The notes: a model not told the origin generated them from the sequence alone. 64,000 nt of DNA from Siphonodentalium dalli (GCA_032622095.1 CP136066.1:191940816-192004815), one strand, 5' to 3'; positions 46,818-57,578 are shown, counted from the first letter of the stretch. A program made the numbers and translations.

Positions 46818-47993
46818 TCAGGTGAACACAGAAACCAAGAACACAACGAATGAAACTAGAGAAATCAAAACAACGACATAGAATGCTATTTGGTCAATTC
46901 TTGCTGCTAGCTTCTCCCAATGATTGCCTTCTCGTTTGTCTCCCTTTAAATCTGCATCCACGTCGACGTTGCTTTCCCTGACCTTAAGAATACATAAAGC
47001 CCACCTCGGTAATGATTTTGATGAATCAGAAAAATGTAATCTCTGAACAAAAATTGCAATGCCGGTTGTGAGGACAGATATCGCGAACAACACATCAAGC
47101 GTTACAGCGAGAACCGACACAGAACCTGATGTCTTCGGCATAATATTGTAAATAAGACTGAAGTAGATGGAATAAGACAGCATTATCGAGACAGAGAACG
47201 AGACCTTCTCGCCGGATTCTACAGGTATTTTGAAGGTGAACAATGTAGCCAACGAAAGTAGAACGAGTGGCGTTATCACCGTGATGACGTAAAATGTCGA
47301 CTTCCGTTTAATGGTCAACATCACAGCAACTCCATTGGCGTTTATCTCTTCAATCGTGAAAGATGTGTGATTTAGAGACAATAGTACCCATTCACCCTTC
47401 CGAACTGCGAAGGGAGTCGTGAAACCAAATGCCGTTAACTTCTGTGGTATTATAATGACCATGTCGTCTAACGGCAGCATGACTATAGCGCATGACTGCG
47501 TGTCGAACGGGAAATCTGATATGTCGATTTTGCATGATGTGTGAAACTTGCTTGTTCCTATCCATATAAAGTGGCCCTCATTCGTCAGGTTTGTTCTATA
47601 TCCGGCAGCATGTAGTGTTTGAAATTGTCCCACTTCATTCGTTACTGCTACCCTCGGAATCCATATTTTTTTCTCCTCAACATAAATGTTCTTCACATCG
47701 TCATATAACGAGGGATTCCATTCAAAATCGGGTAGCGCCCACTCCAGAGTGACAACTGCACTGATTTTGAGACTCTGGTCAGTCGAATAAACATCGGTTA
47801 AGTCCACCAAGAAGAATTCCAGACCTACCAAGATAACTCCAGCTTCGGGTGGAATGTGAGGGTTTGAATAATTGTAGACTAACGTGGTGAGATGGTTGAT
47901 AGATTCTCTCTGAGGGTTCGCGTTAACATAAGCAAGCATGTACACTAAACTGCAAAAGAATACGATGAACATCACTGCGCGACGCACAAGCAT
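46818..47993 (-). CDS. Intronless Cys-loop (nicotinic acetylcholine receptor-like) channel subunit 2
   Basis: A 391-residue protein starts at ATG 47993. Residues 1-25 form a signal peptide. The Cys-loop is C154-C168 with FPFD inside. WNPSLYDD and KIWIPRVAVTNEV are shared with subunit 1. Membrane segments fall at about 234-256, 261-285, 291-316 and 367-390. M2 is GEKVSFSVSIMLSYSIYFSL, but the outer acidic ring residue is Asn where subunit 1 has Asp. Loop C vicinal cysteines and the loop B tryptophan are again absent (MLPLDDM). Possible glycosylation sites are NYS, NLT and NHT. It is paralogous to the gene at 35141, in the same orientation 10.5 kb away, also without introns. The two could assemble together, which is inference. 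Confidence 0.9.
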   Translation of the reverse strand: MLVRRAVMFIVFFCSLVYMLAYVNANPQRESINHLTTLVYNYSNPHIPPEAGVILVGLEFFLVDLTDVYSTDQSLKISAVVTLEWALPDFEWNPSLYDDVKNIYVEEKKIWIPRVAVTNEVGQFQTLHAAGYRTNLTNEGHFIWIGTSKFHTSCKIDISDFPFDTQSCAIVMLPLDDMVIIIPQKLTAFGFTTPFAVRKGEWVLLSLNHTSFTIEEINANGVAVMLTIKRKSTFYVITVITPLVLLSLATLFTFKIPVESGEKVSFSVSIMLSYSIYFSLIYNIMPKTSGSVSVLAVTLDVLFAISVLTTGIAIFVQRLHFSDSSKSLPRWALCILKVRESNVDVDADLKGDKREGNHWEKLAARIDQIAFYVVVLISLVSFVVFLVSVFT

Positions 47994-49489
47994 GATGCCA
48001 CTTTAAGCTACAAATTCGCAAGTAATACCTGTCGAGGCTCCACATTTTAAATATATTTAATCTCGACACGGTCGGTGCATCCACAATTACCCTTAACCAA
48101 ACACAAATGGGACGATCTTATCCCCGTACTCTGCACTTCCTGTTCATCTCCAAAATGGTCAAACAATCGATTCCATTAAGGTGATTATTTCCTTCCTACA
48201 AATGCAGAGCTGTGCTCTGGTGTAATCAGTTCAATGGGGACAATACAATGTTTCGACGACGATCGAGAAAGACCGTCTTAAATGGATATGCTCCATTCAA
48301 ACCAAACAATTAAGTTTAGAGATGTATTCTGGATTTCAGTTTTAATTGTTGCAAACCTTTTGTAGTTTCTATTCAGATTATAGTGTATGAACTAGCATGT
48401 GTGGAACGAGAATTGATACATATAAAAAGTATATCTGGGGTGCTATTCACCAAGCGAGACTATTTTATAAACCAGGTAGTTTATATGGTAGCGGCTGAAC
48501 GCAAAGGTATCTTTGCTTTAGAGCAAACGACACACGCTGTCGATTGTGTGATTGAGTCCAATCTATCAGATTTGTCACCTGTCAATTGACGCCGTCTTAC
48601 GACTATTTCATGAACACTAACCGGCCACAATCGGCATGTATAGCGGTATAATTTTTGGGTATCATTGTGTGGAGACTCATGCTTGCGTTTATATATCTGC
48701 AGAATGAGTTTCAATTGTATTAATGAGGTTTTCTAATTAGCACAGTGTGAAAATGAAGAGCCAAGAAGATAACGTCTCAGAAGAATTTTGTGTGTGATTT
48801 GGTTCTGTTTGGAAATTTCCCTGCTATTTCCAAAGAAATTTCTTTCCATGCATCATTTTTCGGGCGCTGGTGAATGGTGCCGGTTTCTTTGTTCTTTAAT
48901 ATTTTGATTCTGTCGGCAGTGGGGGGGGGGGGGGTCTGGAAAACAATTGCACATATAGGGCCCAGAAAGTTTTTTTCCGACTCCGAGGTACCCACCACCC
49001 CATTTGTGCAAATTTGTTCCTCCAAATGTTAGGGACCCACCCCCTTTCTCATGTTTTTATCAAAATTTCAGAGTTTTTTAGTCGTTCTTCAATAACTGTG
49101 TTAACTGCCTTTCAATCCCATTCCACTATCCTTTTTTGGTGCAAAGTGTGTAAAATTAAGACTCAAGCAATAACATCGTTAATCGGTAAAGCACAGGTCA
49201 GAACAACGAAAAATAAACTGTATTTCCAGGTGTTTCCTGGTGTTTCCAGTATCTAACAACAATAATAAAGCATTGTGTAGGTACACTGTATGTCACAAAT
49301 TGCCCTAGACCGCATTATAGCCTTAATATATCGAGCGTGTTCAGTCTGACAGAGAACACTGGCCAGTGTAAATAGTGGTAAACAGGTCAGGGGTTCTACA
49401 ATTATTTGTGCATGATCAAAGAACTCTTTAGTCTTATCCACCGGGGTGGGTGAGGAGGGGAATTGTTTTGGTTAGGTATACACATAGAT
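47994..49489. other. Gene-free stretch
   Basis: On the minus strand about 48795-48930 reads DRIKILKNKETGTIHQRPKN then DAWKEISLEIAGKF. This is weakly like a Myb/SANT-type DNA-binding fragment as found in some transposon proteins. A G run of 16 at about 48919-48934 follows. No other gene was seen. Confidence 0.35.
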
Positions 49490-49960
49490 ATATGGTTATT
49501 ATACCCCCGATATTAGTCGGCGGGTATATATAGTTGACGTCTCGAGCCGTCCGTGAGTCCGTCCGTACAAACATTTTGCATCATAACTCAAGAGTCGGTT
49601 GTCATATTTTGATGCTCTATGACATGTGACGGACCAGAAATGGGGAACGAATATGCCTAATATCACGGATTGTGAGTACCAATGCCTACCAGAGTTATCC
49701 ATGGGCCCTGTTTATGAAATTCAATCCGTACAAAGTTATTGCCATATAAGTTGAAGTGTCGGTTGTCGAATTTTTAAGTGGTTTGGTATGGTGATAGACC
49801 TGAATGATACGGGAAGGATGTATGCAGATATTACTGCATATCACAGGTTTTGCTTGTCGATGCATACCAGAGCTACCAACTTGGTTCCATCCGTAAACAC
49901 ATTTTGCATTATAACTCAACCATTTGTATGTATATTTGTGCACTATAGAGTCTGCAGTAT
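49490..49960 (+). repeat. Dispersed repeat with TATACCCCCGATATTAGTCGGCGGGTATA hairpin head
   Basis: The head near 49499-49529 is a hairpin (TATACCC...GGGTATA). A CCGTCCGTACAAACATTTTG block with CATAACTCAA follows and recurs about 330 bases on as CCATCCGTAAACACATTTTG with TATAACTCAA. This resembles a common class of non-autonomous repeats in marine invertebrates. It is noncoding. Confidence 0.6.
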
Positions 49961-50170
49961 AGTCTCAGTCAGATTTTATTCTTGATTTTAGTTTGAACTT
50001 TGAAGACATTGAAGAATATTATTTCTCAAAGCATCTGAATGCATCACATTATTTCAGTTCATCTATTTGTAAGCGATAACAGTATACAATTAGTATTGTA
50101 GTTTAGTCTTGATGAGCAATATTTAAGCTTCAAGATGAAGTTCGTAAATTCAAGGAGAATAGCGTCACCT

Positions 50171-50220
50171 TCAATTCAATTCAATTCGTTTAATCTTTTT
50201 GACCCATAATACATAGGTAT
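50171..50220 (+). repeat. Empty-site paralogue of the MITE at 45802
   Basis: TCAATTCAATTCGTTTAATC and TTGACCCATAATACATAGGT match the two flanks of the MITE at 45798-46161 joined at one TTAA. The wider repeat unit is not delimited. Confidence 0.75.
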
Positions 50221-50867
50221 ATTACTTTTATTCGGGTAATACAACTGGGTAATACATTTTTTTTTTTACTAAATTACGGTTTTCCACTGAGAAGTGGGAC
50301 GGGATCCTGTGAAATCCAGAATGTTGCTAAATCTGAGGCTAAATAGTCACTATAGCTGTCTATATAGCCATATGCCAACAAACATGATACTAACATGCTT
50401 ACAAACAACATTACATGGTCAGTACTTGTGAATTGTTTGAGAAAAAAAACCATTTTGGAAAACAAATTACAAGCACGATTGTTTCGGCCTCTGGACCACC
50501 CACCCACCCGGCCCTATATACGGATTATTTGTGTAGACCCCCTCATGTCGAGGTCACCAGAGGTCAACTGCCGCGTCGCTCAACTATGTGTATAAACGCT
50601 TAGCCCATAAAGTGCCGTTGAAACATTTACAAAACAGTAGAAATGTATACCAACAGTAGGAATCTGTATACCCACAGTAGGATGCAAAAATGAAATTTAC
50701 AAAATATGTGTTATACACACAATAGCATAGCCAATTATGGTATAAATTAAAATATCCAAAGAACGCAAATAAAAAGTATATCTGTAAAAGTAGTCTATGC
50801 AATTATTTACCTACATGTATGTTGACACGAGTCAGTCTTTCCGATGATGAATATAATAGGGTCCATA

Positions 50868-51232
50868 TTAAAGGGGTATTGTACTCTAACGATGTTGTTG
50901 GTTTCTATATTCCCTGCTTCGTAGAATAAGGTAACCAGATTTCCATTGCTCGACTGTCTGTTGAGTACGAAGTAATGTTACAGATGACATATAAGCCGGA
51001 ATGCAAAAATAGAACGCTCGTCGTCGAGATTTTTTTGTTCAGTTTTCAGGAAAATGTATGTATGAAATAAGTGTTATATTGTATGAATAATAGTCCCAGA
51101 TACTCATCAATTGTATTGTATAGTCGGTGAGTGGCTGGTGATCAAGCCCCGTATCAACATAATGGGTTGCCCAATCTAATAATCGTCATTTTATTTTTAT
51201 TACGTTTTGTACATGTAAACTCATAACTTAGT
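50868..51232. repeat. Dispersed repeat R4, copy 1
   Basis: It matches 57228-57578 in direct orientation: AGAATAAGGTAACCAGATTT, CTGTTGAGTACGAAGTAA, CCCCGTATCAACATAAT, with moderate divergence. It is noncoding. Confidence 0.85.
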
Positions 51233-51500
51233 GTATGGCTGTATCTCAGTAGTGAAATTATCTACCAATGTATTACAATGTTTTGTGTGACATAGGTGTG
51301 AAAATATGTACCAATAGGTGTTACCAGTTTGGTTTAGGTTCAACATGCCTGTTCTTGATTTCAATAAAAATTATTTAAACAATAATGCATGCATGCAATT
51401 TGAACACTTCAAAATGCAACTTCCTATTTAACTCCAAAATGAGTTGGAAAAAAAAATACATTTAAGTGACTTTTACTGTAACCATATATAATTATTAATG

Positions 51501-51804
51501 TGATATGAAACACTCCGGTTGGGTGATCAAATAGAAATGGAGAATAATCTTGCTCAAAGTAGTTATTTTTATGAATGTTAACCCTAATGTCAGTCTAATA
51601 TATTTATTAAACGCAATGAGTATCGATGGCGAAATCATTTGCATTAGTTTATCGCCGATTGTTGCGTCCCGAATCGAGATGTAAATATTTACAATTGAGC
51701 GTAGTTCATGTGGTGTTTTCTATGGAGTTGTATAATCGATTGCTTTGAGATTTTGGGCGATGTTAGTAGAATGCTACATTGCCCAAGTTGGCATAGCGCC
51801 TGAG
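51501..51804 (+). repeat. Dispersed repeat R5, copy 1 (inverted partner at 56461)
   Basis: About 300 bases match 56461-56748 in reverse orientation, including AACACTCCGGTTGGGTGATC, TTTATCGCCGATTGTTGCGTCC, GTAAATATTTACAATTGAGC and TTGGCATAGCG. No coding capacity was seen. Confidence 0.85.
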
Positions 51805-52682
51805 TACTAATTTATAGGTTTCACGCACCCGAACAAGTCCATAATATGTCTTTAAAACACAAATTAAACACCTAGTATATATATTCAACACCGTTCACAA
51901 GACATCAGAAATAATGTGATCAGAATACGCATATTAAATTTTATTATTGAACTTTTTGAAGTCTTCTACATTTTCTTGTATTTCGCGGAAATAAACCAAT
52001 GGGTGTGCAATAAATACACATACAATCACATTAATAACAGAAAAGTATTATTACAGAAATGGTATGTGTATATATCAGCGGATTTTTATGAAAAACAATA
52101 GAACAACTGTGAACTAGGGGTCCAAAACTATGACTATATCTTGACTTTGAATCCCTAATGGATCACTTTGAATCCTGAATAAATTTCAGTTAATATATAT
52201 TGAACCGTATCTAAACATTTTTGTATCTGAAGTTATCGACCTATTTTGACCCCCGGATCGTGCGTCACGAGTGTGTGTAATTGCTGGGCTTGCCTGGTAT
52301 TTATAATTCCACCAGATGAATGACGTCATGGTGTGAATCCATGGATCTCTTCTCGGTTGCAACTGATATGCTTTTATATCCCGTCTTAGGATGGCGGATT
52401 TGAATACAACGGAGACGTCAACACTAATTGCTCACAACAAACATAACACGGACGTCGAATCGATGAGTACATTTGCTCCATTTTCCCTCAGCATGAGAAA
52501 GTAAACTGGATTCCATCCCAGGGACAACTAAATTCTGTAGACAGTTAAATCCAACCAATGGCATGCGGTGAATTCCTGTTTGTATCACAAGCACTGAACC
52601 TATTTGACGCACATTGAATATATTATTCCGTTGTGTAAGAATCAGTCTTGCTAACTTTTCGAAAATATTCGTCAAATTCACG
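51805..52682. other. Upstream region of PAN-domain exon, with CRE-like site
   Basis: A perfect TGACGTCA palindrome lies at 52321-52328, about 355 bases upstream of the proposed ATG. A CREB/ATF-type site is possible but unproved. Nothing else was recognised. Confidence 0.4.
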
Positions 52683-52958
52683 ATGATCAGGGACATTGTA
52701 TGCAGTTTGTTTTGCTGGCATCTCTGTTTGGCGCTGGGGCCAGTAAGACAAATGTCTGAGCCTAATGTGGCTGATGTCATAACAAAAATGACTGCCGGAA
52801 ATATTCTCCGCTGTGACAAACTGTGTACCTACAACGTAATGTGTCGTTCTGTAGCTTATGACGTCAAAACACAAGAATGTCGGCTGCTTACAACGAAACC
52901 GGAACTGAATCCAGACTGTTTGAAAAGGAACAAACTGGGGCTCTACCAGACGCATGAG
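52683..52958 (+). CDS. First exon of a secreted PAN/apple-domain protein
   Basis: The ATG at 52683 gives 92 codons ending exactly before GTAAGT (52959-52964), a consensus donor in phase 0. Residues 1-20 (MIRDIVCSLFCWHLCLALGP) form a signal peptide. A PAN/apple-like module follows: NILRCDKLCTYNVMCRSVAY then TQECRLL, with cysteine spacing CX3CX5CX11C typical of the family. PAN modules mediate protein or carbohydrate binding in extracellular proteins. An upstream in-frame extension to 52614 lacks an ATG. Downstream exons were not found in the window. A TIR element at 53297 and two TAAAGAGCGT motifs would lie in its first intron. Confidence 0.68.
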
Positions 52959-53151
52959 GTAAGTTGTGTCACCTTAAAACCCCGTTGCGTTTTGAAACCA
53001 GAAATTATGCTTCATGTAACTTATGTAACTCAGGTTTCGATGATCATAATCGAAATAGGTCGATAATTCCCTGCCCGAATATACATCATAAAATCACAAT
53101 TATGAACCAGAAAATAACTGGATCGGACCAAATTCCCATTATGGTCCCATA

Positions 53152-53199
53152 TAAAGAGCGTTCATGTTTCCACCAAACAACAGCGACAATAAAGAGCGT
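53152..53199 (+). repeat. Paired TAAAGAGCGT motif
   Basis: Exact copies lie at 53152-53161 and 53190-53199, 38 bases apart on the same strand. A third partial word, GAGCGTTTGTG, follows near 53211. They sit in the proposed first intron of the PAN-domain gene. Confidence 0.75.
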
Positions 53200-53296
53200 T
53201 CTCAATTACGAGCGTTTGTGATAGTGTTCGAATTACTACGTATCGACGATTTTGCGAATATTCCCCGATGTTTGTGTGATACGTACGGTGGTTGCA

Positions 53297-54093
53297 TGGT
53301 TTAGGAGATGGGAATTTTTTTTTTCGTGAACAAACGAAATAACTAATTCGTGGCCACGAAATAAATAATTCTTGGCCACGAAATAACTAATCGTGATATA
53401 CGATCGTCAGTCCCATTGTTGTAATGGAAGCGGATAGAGATGATCTGGTTGTAGTTTTCCACCATCTTGGCATGAGCCACGGCGATATGAGATCAAGGGT
53501 GTTGTGTGGTGGCCCGTAAAACAAATTAAGTTCACCAACCCGATCAAAAGTTGCCGCCGTCCAGGGGGTGGGGTCACATAGGGCACCGACGACGTATATC
53601 TTGGGGGCCACCCTACAACACCCATTATACCACATCAAACGGTTAAGGGGCCGAGAAATTGTATAGGTGCCATATTTGAATCCATCTGGGGCGGCCATTT
53701 TGGATCGCGGAGGGTGAAAGCGGGTGAATATTTAGTTTGTCTCAGGGGTCACCCTACAACACACTTTATTGGACCTAAAATGGGGGGGGGGGTGCATGGG
53801 TACCATATATGGACCCCTCTGATCAGTTATCATTTTCGCTGGAGGTGGGCTGAAGGTGTGAAAAATTAGCTTGCTTTGAGAGCCACGGTATATCACCCTT
53901 TATTTTATATATATATATCGGTCAAGTGGCCGAGAAATAATGTGTACCCTATTTGACCCCTTCTGAGCGGCGATCATTTTGGAGCGCGGAGGGTGCGAAT
54001 TAGTTATTTCGTGGCCACGAATTAGTTATTTCGTGGCCACGAATTAGTATTTCGTGGTTACGAAATAAAAAAAAATTCCCATGTCCTAAACCA
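53297..54093. mobile_element. Non-autonomous element with compound terminal inverted repeats
   Basis: TGGTTTAGGAGATGGGAATTT at the left pairs with AAATTCCCATGTCCTAAACCA at the right. Inside each end are tandem CCACGAAATAACTAATTCGTGG-type sub-repeats. The interior has about three diverged units of 120-150 bases with CACCCTACAACAC and TTTTGGA.CGCGGAGGGTG. No transposase is encoded. It is 797 bases long. Confidence 0.8.
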
Positions 54094-54797
54094 GCCACGA
54101 AAGATGGTGATTGGTATCTTTTTCATATTCCTTTGCCTGGTAAGTCGAAATTTGGCTTAGGTAATTTGGTTATTTGAGGTTTTTTTTAGTAATTTGAGTG
54201 TATATGGTGTCAAATCAGACCACACATATTTTCATGCGACTCTTAACATATTGATACCATGTTATTATCATTGAACAATAAAGAGCGCTCCTTTTTAGAA
54301 TATTCCTGTTATATTAAATTAACGAGTGTTTAGCTCGGGTGGGGACATTGAAAACAGCTGGAAAATCGGTATGACTTTGAAGTTCAAAGTATATTGATGC
54401 TGTACATGTATTTCGCGTATGTTTGAACATATCTTCTTCCTCAATTCGTTTTTGTTAGGTTTAAATGGGCCATGTGCATTTAATCGTCGAGTCCCCTTTA
54501 TTTCTCTTCTGAGAGATTAAAGACACATGGCGGTTTACGATACCGTTGTCGGTTGTTCAATCCATGACCTGAGTGGTCTGATTAGCCAGTCATCACCAAT
54601 TAGTCTGAAACAAAATAAACAATATATAAAGTAAATTTAATTGAGATGTAGTTGAACAAAAATTAACACTGAGGTGACAAATCTATTCAAATCTCAGTTC
54701 TTCCCAGCTAACACTTTTATCGATGTAACCCATTCTATATTTGACGGATTATCCTATTCAGTTATAAAAGTATACATTGAAACAGTTTATTACGTAT
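54094..54797. other. Gene-free stretch
   Basis: A one-mismatch TAAAGAGCGC lies at 54280-54289, with TGAAAACAGCTGG 60 bases on. No exon was recognised. Confidence 0.4.
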
Positions 54798-55210
54798 TAA
54801 GGGTACGTTCATACGCGGGAAAGTTTGCACGGTATGTTTTTGCGGGCATTTCGTCATAGAAAACCACATGGTGCCATAATATGACCGGAAACATGCATCT
54901 TTACCAAAGCTAACGACATGAGAAGTAAAATTTATGTAGTTCCACTTGTAACGGTGCTACCGTAATTTGCCTTCAAATACCTGTATGATTTATTCTTGCG
55001 AGATAATTGCATGCTATTTACAGGCAAATTCCGGTAGCATCGCTGCAGATGGAACTACAGAGATTTTACTTCGCACGTAGTTCGCTGTCTGTGGTACATA
55101 TGCATCTTATAGGCTTGTTTCCGAATATATTCTGGCACCATATCGTTTTCTACGAAAAAATTCCTGAAAACCATACCGTACAAATTTGCCAGCGTATGAA
55201 TGTTCCCTAA
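54798..55210. repeat. Foldback repeat FB1, complete copy
   Basis: The arms of about 200 bases (TTAAGGGTACGTTCATACGC and GCGTATGAATGTTCCCTAA) pair imperfectly across GTACGGTATGG, ATATTCTGGCACCATAT and GGTAGCATCG-type blocks. The related copy at 42286 was broken by a LINE. Confidence 0.85.
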
Positions 55211-55410
55211 GAGTGTTCATATAATAAAAGCAGACGACAGACAGCAGACAGATAATACAAGAGCACAATGGTTCATATTAATTGATGGGAAATGTTCAAA
55301 TAATAAGTTCAACAAACTACGTATGTTTGTTGGTTAAACTTATTATCTGAACAATTCCCAAGGGAACTACTCGCTAATGAGTATTTAGTATAGAAAGGGT
55401 CAATGCTACT
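55211..55410 (+). repeat. MITE-B short dispersed repeat, copy C
   Basis: It directly abuts the FB1 foldback. It contains AAAAGCAGACGACAGACAGC, AATAATAAGTTCAACAAACT, TTATTATCTGAACAATTCCC and GGGAACTACTCGCTAATGAG. Confidence 0.8.
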
Positions 55411-55773
55411 TTCTATTAAACTTGACTTATATGAAGGGCCACAACCCATAACCCATGACTCAGACTTAGATGATGTGCTTCTGAGCAATAACAATCTAAA
55501 AAGTAAATTTAATTGGGATGTGTTGTAGTTGTATTTGAGATGTATCTCAAACACTGAGAGCTGATGTTTTTATCTATATTTTTAAACTCGTTGTACTTAT
55601 TTCTCTTGGTAATCATTAATAATCAGGACGTGTCGTTTTGGAATAAGTGTGTCAGAGTTCAAACACTTATCTTTTCAGAAGAAAAAAACCCCACTGTTTG
55701 CACTAGTATATATATATTTGTATTCCTCCAATTCTGAAGAGTAACATATAACAAAAACGCATAAAATAATAAA

Positions 55774-55850
55774 GATGATGATGATGATGACGACGACGAC
55801 GACGACGACGACGACTACGACGATGATGATTATGATGATGATGATGATGA
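55774..55850 (+). repeat. GAT/GAC trinucleotide microsatellite
   Basis: Runs of ATG and ACG triplets alternate over 77 bases, giving artefactual poly-Met/poly-Thr or poly-Asp/Ser frames. It is followed by a CACA/CATA-rich stretch to about 55970. Confidence 0.9.
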
Positions 55851-55859
55851 ACGTGGGAC

Positions 55860-56460
55860 AACAAAGATCCTCAAGAGTAAAACACGCATATAAATGGTCA
55901 CATAGTCATAAACAGCATAAATGCACACATGCGCATATTCACACACGCCAATGCACATATGCATGCAATGATGGTTAGAGACAGGCATTACGTCAGGAGA
56001 AACAATAACGTGAAAGCGCGTCAATTGTTCCCGCACATCCATGGGTTCCAGATTGAGAGGCTTATCACACAAAGAAATAGACAATCTCCCGGACATGTTC
56101 AGGGATGCCATCTAGAGAATTGGGGATATACCCACTAAATATGAGCATGTGTTTGTCCACAAGGAGATTATCAATGCACATATAACATACATGCAGTATA
56201 TTTGGAAATGTGAGAGGAACCTATACCAGGCGTCATTTCTTGAGTCGGTTAGAAAATAACAGTCGTGAAAAACATGATTCACTCGGAATCACTGTATAGT
56301 TAGAGCATTCTCCGCATCTTATTCACACAACGTCGTCATCGAATTTCGCCGTGCAATACAATAATTTGTATACACAATGGAAAATTCATCTATTATGCCT
56401 GTGGTATTTAAAGACGGATTATGCACTTGTTCGAGTGCGAGAAACTGATAAATTAGTAAT
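55860..56460. other. Gene-free stretch
   Basis: A plus-strand segment at about 56105-56260 reads KYEHVFVHKEIINAHITYMQ then YIWKCERNLYQASFLESVRK before a stop. It looks protein-like, but no family was recognised and there is no start. Confidence 0.3.
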
Positions 56461-56748
56461 CAGACGCTATGCCAACTTGGAGAATGTAGCATTCTACTAA
56501 CATCGCCCAAAATCTCAAAAACAATCCACCATACAAATCCATAGAAAACACCACTGAACTATGCTCAATTGTAAATATTTACATCTCGATTCAGGACGCA
56601 ACAATCGCCGATAAACTCATTGCATTTAATAAATATACCAGACTGACGGTGTTTGTTGTAAATTTGGATTAATATTCATAAAAATAACAACTTTGAGAAA
56701 GATTTTTCTCCATTCTATTTGATCACCCAACCGGAGTGTTTCACATCA
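56461..56748 (-). repeat. Dispersed repeat R5, copy 2
   Basis: It is the reverse complement of 51501-51804, lacking about 20 bases near the ATGAGTATCGATGGCGAAAT block. The two could pair to form a 5-kb loop. Confidence 0.85.
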
Positions 56749-57227
56749 CTTTAAGACATTCATGCTTTCCAAAGATGGGACATTTGTAGGTTTATGTGGA
56801 CGGTAGCGAATCGACGGAAGTCACTCTGTGACGGTACAATGTGTTGCCATTCATTTCTAGAGTTCGACATGCTTTAGTTATTGACAAGGGACTTACAATG
56901 GAGTGGATTAAATACTTTTCTTCTGTTGAGAATTCCTCATTCAAGTGACCAATCCCAAGATCCGTAAGATCTTATTCAACTTTTCTTATGAAAGGACTCC
57001 TCTGGGCGAAGTGAAATTCGGATGTGCGAAAATAGAAAAGTTGCTTTGTAGCCTTGTCATTACTGATATTGCACTGATATTGTATAGTGAGCAATACAGA
57101 GACAGCCTGCGTTTGATTAAGACGTAACTGAGTGAATGGATACCGTGCAACCCATCTACCGTTGCCTTGCGGATTTGGGATGCAACCCTTGAATTCGTTT
57201 CAGGCAAAATGAGTAATACGTTCAAGT

Positions 57228-57578
57228 TTAAAGGGATACTGTACCCAAATGCTGTTGTTGTTTCTTTAGTCTCTGAGTTGTAGAATAAGGTAACCAGATT
57301 TCCATTATTTGAAAGTCTGTTGAGTACGAAGTAAAGTTACGGGTGGCAGATTAGCCGGAATGCGAAAATACCAATTGTCGTTGTCGAGTAATATTTGGAC
57401 AGTTCTCAAGCAAATGTATCAAATATAAGTTATATTATATGCATACTAGTCCCATATACTGATTAAGTCATTGTATAGTCACCAGTTAGTGAGTGGCTTG
57501 AGTTTACGCCCCGTATCAACATAATCCACTATCCGTGAATTATTTTGATTACGTCTTGTACGCGGAAATTCGTAATTT
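57228..57578. repeat. Dispersed repeat R4, copy 2
   Basis: It is the direct partner of 50868-51232. R4 lies outside R5 at both places, in the direct sense, while R5 is inverted. Confidence 0.85.

Noticed and set aside
55775-55978. Frame with poly-Met and poly-Thr
   Set aside because: It is a trinucleotide microsatellite read in frame.
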